Of a stretch of 13,372 nt of DNA, positions 7,831-13,372 are shown piece by piece. The first letter of the stretch is position 1. Each line of letters opens with the position of its first letter. The DNA lies in contig CAMZKY010000325.1 in NCBI GenBank assembly GCA_947311455.1, positions 1 through 13,372 on the forward strand. Reading direction: 5' to 3'. This stretch comes from an uncultured Marinosulfonomonas sp. (lineage in GTDB: Bacteria > Pseudomonadota > Alphaproteobacteria > Rhodobacterales > Rhodobacteraceae). The position numbers and the translations under genes are program-made. A model generated the notes under the pieces. That model saw only the letters and a list, made by a program, of their open reading frames with translations, was not told where the DNA came from and did no database searches.

Positions 7831-7913
7831 ATCCGTAGCTCCACCCACGGGAAAAGGATTTATCGTCTTGTGTATTTTTAAAGGCGGTAAACCCGATTTT
7901 CAGGGCGCTATTT

Positions 7914-8774
7914 TCAGGGAGCCATGCCCGCACTAACCACAATTGCCGCAACAATATCATCCACACTGGCCCCGCGTGACAGATCGCACACCGGATGGCG
8001 GAATCCTTGCAGGAACGGCCCAACAGCCTGCGCGCCAGCCAATTCCTGCGCCAGTTTATAGGCGATATTTCCAGCGTCCAGCGACGGAAACACCAGCACA
8101 TTTGCATCGCCGCCTTGAATGCCCTTGGCCGCCGCAATCGCAGAATTTAGCGCTGCGTCCGCCTGCACAGGGCCAGCCACCCCGTCAACCATGTCCGCCG
8201 CCGCGCGCACCATATCCACGCTAGCCCCTGCCCCCGAAACGCCCGTTGAAAATGACAACATCGCCACCTTTGCTGTGCCAAATAATGCCGCCCCCGTGGC
8301 CATGGATGCCCGCGCAATCGCCGCCAATCCTTCGGCATCCGGTGCAACGTTGACCGCACAATCGGCAAACACCAGTTCGCGCCCATCGGGAAATATCATT
8401 AGAAAATAAGAGCTTGGCAAAGTCACCCCATCCGCCAGCCCAATCGCAATTGACGCGGCCTCGATCACCCGCCGTGTCGGGGCCACAGCCCCCGCCACAA
8501 TCATATCCGCCTGCCCCGCCGAAACCATCGCCGCCGCCCGAATCAATGGTTTGTTCAGCATACGGCGCGCAAGCGCTTCTTTCATTGGACGCACCGCTAA
8601 CAGTGCGGCAAGCTGCGCCTCATCGGCATCTGCCAAAGGCACAGGGAACGCCAGCCTTTCGTCTATTAACCGCGCCACCGCGCCATCAATGCGCGCATCC
8701 TCCCCCGCTTCGGGAAACACCACCCGTAGGGGGCTAGTGCGCGATTTTTCATAGGATTTTTTCAGTATGCCCAT
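7914..8774 (-). CDS. pta: Phosphate acetyltransferase (phosphotransacetylase), short form
   Basis: The enzyme interconverts acetyl phosphate and acetyl-CoA in the cytoplasm. Family motifs are clear: RVVFPEAGEDAR near residue 17, ADMIVAGAVAPT (89-100), SSYFLMIFPDGRELVFADCAV (central), SFST (174-177), LVFPSLDAGNIAYKL (227-241) and DLSRG (264-268), with the expected acidic pair at 272-273. At 286 residues it is shorter than the usual 320-340: the segment between the first strand and ADMIVAGAV (about residues 40-88) lacks much of the helical stretch normally there. The start at 8774 fits the family N-terminus, but no strong ribosome binding site is seen; an ATG at 8786 would add four residues. 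It is convergent with the aldehyde dehydrogenase and divergent from soeA, where Pta would process acetyl phosphate from Xsc during sulfonate breakdown. Phosphate butyryltransferase is less likely. Confidence 0.85.
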   Translation of the reverse strand: MGILKKSYEKSRTSPLRVVFPEAGEDARIDGAVARLIDERLAFPVPLADADEAQLAALLAVRPMKEALARRMLNKPLIRAAAMVSAGQADMIVAGAVAPTRRVIEAASIAIGLADGVTLPSSYFLMIFPDGRELVFADCAVNVAPDAEGLAAIARASMATGAALFGTAKVAMLSFSTGVSGAGASVDMVRAAADMVDGVAGPVQADAALNSAIAAAKGIQGGDANVLVFPSLDAGNIAYKLAQELAGAQAVGPFLQGFRHPVCDLSRGASVDDIVAAIVVSAGMAP

Positions 8775-8784
8775 CTTTAAAACC

Positions 8785-8800
8785 ATTATTCCGGAATAAT
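8785..8800. promoter_or_regulatory. Perfect 16-base palindrome at the pta start
   Basis: ATTATTCCGGAATAAT reads the same on both strands. It lies 10 bases upstream of the chosen pta start and overlaps the alternative ATG at 8786, inside the pta-soeA divergent region. A regulator bound here would block pta transcription or early elongation and might also affect soeA. No known operator was matched. Confidence 0.45.
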
Positions 8801-8829
8801 AGAACAATGGCCAAAACAAAATAGAAACA
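8798..8829. repeat. Tandem AATAGAACA / AATAGAAACA half-sites in the pta-soeA divergent region
   Basis: AATAGAACA (8798-8806) and AATAGAAACA (8820-8829) are near-identical direct repeats whose starts are 22 bases apart, about two helical turns. The second copy is identical to the right arm of the aldehyde dehydrogenase palindrome (6317-6326). The first partly overlaps the 16-base palindrome at 8785-8800. They may bind the same regulator as the 6295-6326 site; this is inference from the shared sequence. Confidence 0.35.
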
Positions 8830-8936
8830 CCAGAAAAACCTTTCGCAATATGAAAACATATAGATTATTGCATATTTGCTTAGGATTTTGTAAGAAACCA
8901 TCAAGCAAAACAAAGTTCAACAACAGGGACGTGCGC

Positions 8937-11762
8937 ATGACGCTTAAACAACCAGTGCTCGACACCTCGCCAAAGGTGTCAGACGAAATCCGCAAAACCA
9001 CGTGTTATATGTGTGCGTGCCGGTGCGGGATCAATGTTCATATGAAGGATGGTAAGGTTGCTTATATCGAAGGTAACCGCGATCACCCCGTCAACAAAGG
9101 TGTGCTCTGCGCCAAAGGCTCGGCTGGTATTATGCAGGTCAACGCGCCTTCTCGCCTGAAAAATCCGATGAAACGGGTTGGGCCGCGCGGGTCTGGTGAA
9201 TTCGAAGACATCACATGGGAAGAAGCGCTGACCATCGCCACCGATTGGATCAAGCCTCTTCGCGAAACAGCCCCCGAAAAACTGGCGTTCTTTACCGGCC
9301 GTGACCAATCGCAATCCTTTACCGGAATGTGGGCGCAGGCTTACGGCACGCCAAACTATGCAGCCCATGGCGGGTTTTGTTCGGTTAATATGGCCGCTGG
9401 CGGCATTTACACCATGGGTGGCGCGTTTTGGGAATTTGGCCAACCGGATTGGGATCGTGCCAAACTGATGATGATCTTTGGCGTTGCCGAAGACCACGAT
9501 TCAAACCCGATCAAAATGGGCCTTGGCCGAATGAAGGCCAATGGCGGCAAGATTTACGGGGTTAACCCAATTCGTTCCGGTTATAACGCGATTGCCGATG
9601 AATGGGTGGGCATTACACCTGGCACCGACGGTTTGTTTATTCTGGCGCTTAGTCATGAATTGTTAAAAGCCGGCAAAATTGATCTGGAATATCTGGCGCA
9701 GTTCACCAATTCGCCTGTGCTGGTCAATGATGAAAAAGGCCATGACGATTTCGGCCTGTTCCTGCGTGATAAAGACGGCAAAATGCTGGTGATTGATCGC
9801 AAATCCGGCAAACCTGCGGCGTTTGATAAAAAAGGTATCAAACCCGATCTAAGCGCCACGCACACAGTTAAGGGTGTGAAATATCGCACCTCGTTCCAGT
9901 TGCTAGCCGAAAAATACCTGTCAGAAGAATACAGCCCCGACGCAGTTGCTGAACGCTGTGGCATTTCCGCTGGCCGCATTCGCGCCATCGCTGCCGATAT
10001 CGCCCGTGTCGCCTTTGACGAGGCGTTCGAGCTGGATATCGAATGGACAGATTTCCGTGGCGACAAGCATAAGAAAATGCAAGGTCGCCCTGTGACCTTC
10101 CACTCGATGCGCGGAATTTCGGCGCACTCCAACGGATTTCAAACCGCGCGCGCTTTGCATGTGTTGCAAATCCTGCTGGGTTCGGTCGAGGCTCCGGGCG
10201 GGTTCCGCTTTAAGCCTCCGTATCCAAAACCTGTTGAGGGGCATCCGAAACCGCATTTTGGTGTTACTCCGGGCAAGCCATTAAATGGCCCGCATCTGGG
10301 TTACCCCCAAGGCCCCGAAGATTTGGGCATCAAAGAAGATGGTTCTGCCGTTCGGATCGACAAAGCCTTCACATGGGAAAATCCGCTGTCGGCCCACGGT
10401 TTGATGCATATGGTGATTTCAAACGCCCATGCCGGTGATCCCTATAAAATCGACACGCTGTTTATGTTCATGGCAAATATGAGCTGGAATTCATCAATGA
10501 ACACCAGCGGCGTTATGAAAATGCTAACCGACAAGGACGAAGATGGCGAATATGTTATTCCGCGCATCATCTACTCCGATGCCTATTCCTCGGAAATGGT
10601 CGCCTATGCCGATCTGATCCTGCCGGATGCTACCTATCTGGAACGTCACGATTGTATTTCTGCCCTTGATCGCCCAATTTGTGAGGCCGACGTCTTGGCG
10701 GATTCAATTCGTTGGCCAGTGGTTGAACCCGATCGCGATGTGCGCGGATTCCAATCTGTGCTGATTGATCTGGCCGTGCGCCTTGAATTGCCTGGTTTTG
10801 TCAATGAAGACGGCAGCGGCACCTACAAAGACTACGCCGATTATATCGTCAATCACCAACGCCGCCCCGGTGTTGGCCCCTTGGTGGGTTTCCGTGGTAA
10901 AGACGGCAAAGATGTTGGGCGCGGTGAGCCAAACCCAAATCAGATGCAGGCCTATATCGACAACAGCGGTTTTTTTGAAACCCACGTTCCAGAAGACGCC
11001 GCCTATTTCAAACCCTGGAACAAGGCCTATCAGGAATGGGCGGTCAAGGTGGGTCTGTTTGATCACGAACAGCCCTATCTGTTTTCTGTCTATTCCGAAC
11101 CAATGCGCAAATTCCAGCGCGCCGCCGAAGGTATTGGCGACATTCAACCGCCAGATCACCTACGCGATCAGCTAAAACGCGCCATGGATCCGTTGCCAAC
11201 ATGGTATTCACCTAACGAAGAAGCCGCCGAAGATGGTGGTGAATTCACCGTGAATGCCCTAACGCAACGTCCGATGGCAATGTATCACAGCTGGGGCACA
11301 CAAAACGCATGGCTGCGCCAATTGCACGGCCGCAATCCTTTGTATGTGCCAACAAAACTATGGGAAAAACACGGGTTTGAAGAAGGCGATTGGGCCAAAG
11401 TTACATCCCCCCACGGCACAATCACCGTGCCGGTGGCATTGCAAGCTGCACTCAATGGGAACACCGTTTGGACATGGAACGCCATTGGCAAACGCAAAGG
11501 CGCGTGGGCATTGGATGAAAAGGCACCAGAGGCCACCAAGGGCTTTTTGCTAAACCATCTAATCCACGAATTGTTGCCCGCCAAAGACGACGGTATGCGC
11601 TGGAACAATTCCGATCCGGTCACCGGACAGGCGGCATGGTTTGATCTGAAGGTGAAAATCGAAAAGGTTGCCGCGCCCGAAGAATGCACCCCTGCATTCC
11701 CGCCAATCAAATCGCCAGTCGGCAAAGGCCCGAAAAATCTAACATGGAAGGTGGGTAAGTAA
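8937..11762 (+). CDS. soeA: Molybdopterin oxidoreductase catalytic subunit, probable cytoplasmic sulfite dehydrogenase SoeA
   Basis: This 941-residue DMSO-reductase-superfamily protein carries a [4Fe-4S] site near the N-terminus, C23-x2-C26-x3-C30-x27-C58, then the bis-MGD molybdenum domains and a C-terminal dinucleotide-binding domain (about 782-900). Cys148 (in HGGFCS) sits where the family usually has its Mo ligand, as in PsrA/PhsA-type and FDH-type enzymes. There is no twin-arginine signal, so the subunit should stay in the cytoplasm, as reported for SoeA and unlike PsrA or DmsA. ATG at 8937 is chosen because AGGGA (8925-8929) lies seven bases upstream; the longer frame from 8850 adds a non-conserved leader. 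The FeS and DmsC-like partners and divergent pta fit SoeABC, which oxidises sulfite to sulfate and feeds electrons to quinone. Many databases would label it formate dehydrogenase; polysulfide/thiosulfate reductase is the other alternative. Confidence 0.75.
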   Translation: MTLKQPVLDTSPKVSDEIRKTTCYMCACRCGINVHMKDGKVAYIEGNRDHPVNKGVLCAKGSAGIMQVNAPSRLKNPMKRVGPRGSGEFEDITWEEALTIATDWIKPLRETAPEKLAFFTGRDQSQSFTGMWAQAYGTPNYAAHGGFCSVNMAAGGIYTMGGAFWEFGQPDWDRAKLMMIFGVAEDHDSNPIKMGLGRMKANGGKIYGVNPIRSGYNAIADEWVGITPGTDGLFILALSHELLKAGKIDLEYLAQFTNSPVLVNDEKGHDDFGLFLRDKDGKMLVIDRKSGKPAAFDKKGIKPDLSATHTVKGVKYRTSFQLLAEKYLSEEYSPDAVAERCGISAGRIRAIAADIARVAFDEAFELDIEWTDFRGDKHKKMQGRPVTFHSMRGISAHSNGFQTARALHVLQILLGSVEAPGGFRFKPPYPKPVEGHPKPHFGVTPGKPLNGPHLGYPQGPEDLGIKEDGSAVRIDKAFTWENPLSAHGLMHMVISNAHAGDPYKIDTLFMFMANMSWNSSMNTSGVMKMLTDKDEDGEYVIPRIIYSDAYSSEMVAYADLILPDATYLERHDCISALDRPICEADVLADSIRWPVVEPDRDVRGFQSVLIDLAVRLELPGFVNEDGSGTYKDYADYIVNHQRRPGVGPLVGFRGKDGKDVGRGEPNPNQMQAYIDNSGFFETHVPEDAAYFKPWNKAYQEWAVKVGLFDHEQPYLFSVYSEPMRKFQRAAEGIGDIQPPDHLRDQLKRAMDPLPTWYSPNEEAAEDGGEFTVNALTQRPMAMYHSWGTQNAWLRQLHGRNPLYVPTKLWEKHGFEEGDWAKVTSPHGTITVPVALQAALNGNTVWTWNAIGKRKGAWALDEKAPEATKGFLLNHLIHELLPAKDDGMRWNNSDPVTGQAAWFDLKVKIEKVAAPEECTPAFPPIKSPVGKGPKNLTWKVGK

Positions 11763-11763
11763 G

Positions 11764-12510
11764 ATGACACAACTCCCAACCAGCACCGACAAAAAACTCG
11801 GCCTTGTGATTGATCTTGATACTTGTGTGGGGTGCCACGCCTGCGTGATCTCGTGCAAAGGCTGGAACACCGAAAACTATGGTGCACCTTTGTCCGATAT
11901 GGATGCGTATGGCGAAAACCCGTCAGGCACATTTTTAAACCGCGTGCATTCATTCGAGGTGCAGCCAGACAATGGCTGTGCGCAAACCATCCACTTCCCG
12001 AAATCCTGTCTGCATTGCGAAGACGCGCCTTGCGTTACGGTGTGCCCAACGGGCGCCAGCTATAAACGCAGCGAGGACGGCATCGTTCTGGTCAATGAGG
12101 ACGCCTGCATCGGCTGTGGCCTCTGCGCTTGGGCCTGCCCATACGGCGCACGTGAGCTTGATAAAGCGGCCGGCGTGATGAAAAAATGCACCCTGTGTAT
12201 TGATCGCATCTATAACGAAAACCTGCCCGAAGTTGACCGCATCCCGTCTTGTGTGCGCACCTGCCCTGCCGGCGCACGCCACTTTGGCGATCTGGGTGAT
12301 CCAAACAGTGATGTTTCCAAACTGGTGGCTGAACGTGGTGGTATGGATTTGATGCCCGAGCAAGGCACCAAACCGGTGAATAAATACCTGCCCCCACGGC
12401 CCAAAGACACGTTACAAGACGTTGATGCGGACACCACAACAATGACACCTATCGCCACCGAAGCCACTGGTTTCCTCGGATGGCTTGATAAAGCTCTGGA
12501 GAAACTCTAA
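11764..12510 (+). CDS. soeB: Four-cluster [4Fe-4S] electron-transfer subunit, probable SoeB
   Basis: This 248-residue DmsB/PsrB/NrfC-like protein would carry electrons between the molybdenum subunit and the membrane anchor. All sixteen ligand cysteines are present in the standard four groups: 21/24/27/31, 82/85/90/94, 115/118/121/125 and 142/145/163/167; Cys72 is extra. There is no signal peptide, consistent with a cytoplasmic complex. The gene starts one base after the soeA stop and overlaps the next start (TAATG), so the three genes are surely co-transcribed. The family is certain; the sulfite dehydrogenase assignment depends on the catalytic subunit. Confidence 0.82.
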   Translation: MTQLPTSTDKKLGLVIDLDTCVGCHACVISCKGWNTENYGAPLSDMDAYGENPSGTFLNRVHSFEVQPDNGCAQTIHFPKSCLHCEDAPCVTVCPTGASYKRSEDGIVLVNEDACIGCGLCAWACPYGARELDKAAGVMKKCTLCIDRIYNENLPEVDRIPSCVRTCPAGARHFGDLGDPNSDVSKLVAERGGMDLMPEQGTKPVNKYLPPRPKDTLQDVDADTTTMTPIATEATGFLGWLDKALEKL

Positions 12511-13372
12511 TGCATCCGGCACCCTCAGTAATTATCTTCACCGTCTTTTCCGGCCTTGGATTTGGCATGTTGGCCTGGATGGGCTTTGGACACCCCGATG
12601 TGACGGGCTGGAACGCGTTTGGCTATTTCTTTATTGCCTATGCGCTGGCGGGCGGCGGTTTGATTTCATCCACCTTCCACCTTGGCAACCCGAAAAACGC
12701 GCTTAAGGCCTTTACCCAATGGCGCACCAGCTGGTTATCGCGCGAGGCGTGGATGGCAATGCTCACCATGGCTGTATTGGGCCTATATGCGCTTGCAGCG
12801 ATCTTTATGGACATGACGGTCGGGCCTATTGGCTGGATCGGCGCCTTGATGGCACTGTTCACAGTTTACACAACCTCGATGATGTATGCACAGCTTAAAA
12901 CTGTGCCGCGCTGGAACCATCCGTCCACCTCGGCCCTGTTCATTCTTTACGCCCTGTCCGGCGGTGCGATCCTGTCGCGCGAGCCTACATATGCGGGGAT
13001 CCTGCTGGTGATCACCGGCTTGCTGCAAATGTATGTCTGGGTCGCGGGCGATAGCCGCTTTGGTGATCGTGGCCATACGATGGAAACCGCAACCGGCCTT
13101 GGGAAAATCGGCAAAGTGCGTCTGTATGAGCCTCCCCACACAGGCACCAACTATTTGCTGGACGAAATGGTTTACGTGGTGGCGCGCAAGCATGTTCAAA
13201 AACTGCGGGTCATAGCCCTGATCCTTGCGTTCATTATCCCCGTGCTGACCCTGCTATCACTTGAAGCAACCTATTTTTCAACCGTGCTAGCGCTTGTTTC
13301 GCACGTTGCAGGCGTTCTAACCCAACGCTGGCTGTTCTTTGCAGAGGCAGAGCATGTGGTTGGCCTTTATTA
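12510..13372 (+). CDS. soeC: DmsC-type membrane anchor subunit, probable SoeC (3' end outside window)
   Basis: The ATG overlaps the TAA of soeB by one base, and 287 codons plus two bases fit before the window ends. The protein is very hydrophobic, with about eight membrane helices (near residues 6-25, 36-56, 82-100, 108-128, 140-158, 160-180, 238-258 and 262-285). Signatures of the DmsC family are visible: STFHLGNPKNALKAF (54-68), RTSWLSREAW (72-81) and, close to the end, QRWLFFAEAEHVVGLY. It should hold the SoeAB pair on the inner face of the membrane and pass electrons to quinone. Only a short C-terminal part is likely missing. Confidence 0.82.
   Translation, partial: MHPAPSVIIFTVFSGLGFGMLAWMGFGHPDVTGWNAFGYFFIAYALAGGGLISSTFHLGNPKNALKAFTQWRTSWLSREAWMAMLTMAVLGLYALAAIFMDMTVGPIGWIGALMALFTVYTTSMMYAQLKTVPRWNHPSTSALFILYALSGGAILSREPTYAGILLVITGLLQMYVWVAGDSRFGDRGHTMETATGLGKIGKVRLYEPPHTGTNYLLDEMVYVVARKHVQKLRVIALILAFIIPVLTLLSLEATYFSTVLALVSHVAGVLTQRWLFFAEAEHVVGLY

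Noticed and set aside
7896..7919. Direct repeat ATTTTCAGGG (7896-7905 and 7910-7919) at the pta stop
   Set aside because: Ten bases, two copies and partly inside coding sequence; it may be chance and forms no terminator hairpin.
8775..8819. TTG at 8819 as start of pta
   Set aside because: The added residues are unlike the family and the codon lies in the regulatory repeat region; ATG at 8774 or 8786 is more likely.
8850..8936. Upstream ATG at 8850 as start of soeA
   Set aside because: It would add 29 residues, including two cysteines, without a good ribosome binding site. The ATG at 8937 has AGGGA at ideal spacing and gives the expected short N-terminus before the FeS cysteines.
8937..13372. 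Formate dehydrogenase FdhABC
   Set aside because: No Tat signal, a DmsC-type rather than cytochrome-b-type anchor, and linkage to pta favour SoeABC, though a tree is needed to settle it.
1..13372. CRISPR arrays, insertion sequences, prophage, tRNA or rRNA genes
   Set aside because: No regularly spaced repeats, transposase or phage genes, or RNA gene signatures were seen on either strand.

Overview
The window looks like chromosomal DNA from a marine alphaproteobacterium, most likely Rhodobacterales (Roseobacter-type). This is inferred from protein style, gene content and moderate GC, not from a marker gene. No rRNA, tRNA, CRISPR array, insertion sequence or prophage was found.

Left part (1-982): the 5' end of an unrecognised minus-strand gene runs off the left edge. 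It is followed by about 800 bp of AT-rich DNA without a convincing gene. That gap holds several inverted repeats, a possible sigma70 promoter and a terminator-like hairpin (perhaps a small RNA), and the control region of the tetR gene.

Efflux operon (983-6063): a TetR-family repressor, an RND periplasmic adaptor and an RND inner-membrane pump lie head to tail on the plus strand. The adaptor stop and pump start overlap (ATGA). No outer-membrane channel gene is present in the window.

Middle (6064-7830): a 330-bp intergenic region carries a nested inverted repeat, a terminator-like GC hairpin and a strong 32-bp palindrome. It leads into a stand-alone NAD(P)-type aldehyde dehydrogenase with a clear ribosome binding site.

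Right part (7914-13372): a short phosphate acetyltransferase (pta) is on the minus strand, convergent with the aldehyde dehydrogenase. It is divergent from a three-gene operon encoding a molybdopterin oxidoreductase, a four-cluster ferredoxin subunit and a DmsC-type membrane anchor that runs off the right edge. The catalytic subunit has no Tat signal. The layout and the neighbouring pta fit the cytoplasmic sulfite dehydrogenase SoeABC, which in roseobacters disposes of sulfite from sulfonate breakdown. There the partner product, acetyl phosphate made by Xsc, is handled by Pta. A sulfonate catabolic locus probably continues outside the window.

The most interesting non-coding signal is a shared TGTTTCTAT / ATAGAAACA element. 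It occurs upstream of tetR, as a full palindrome upstream of the aldehyde dehydrogenase, and in the pta-soeA divergent region, suggesting one regulator may touch all three. I see no clearly new defence, mobile or biosynthetic system.
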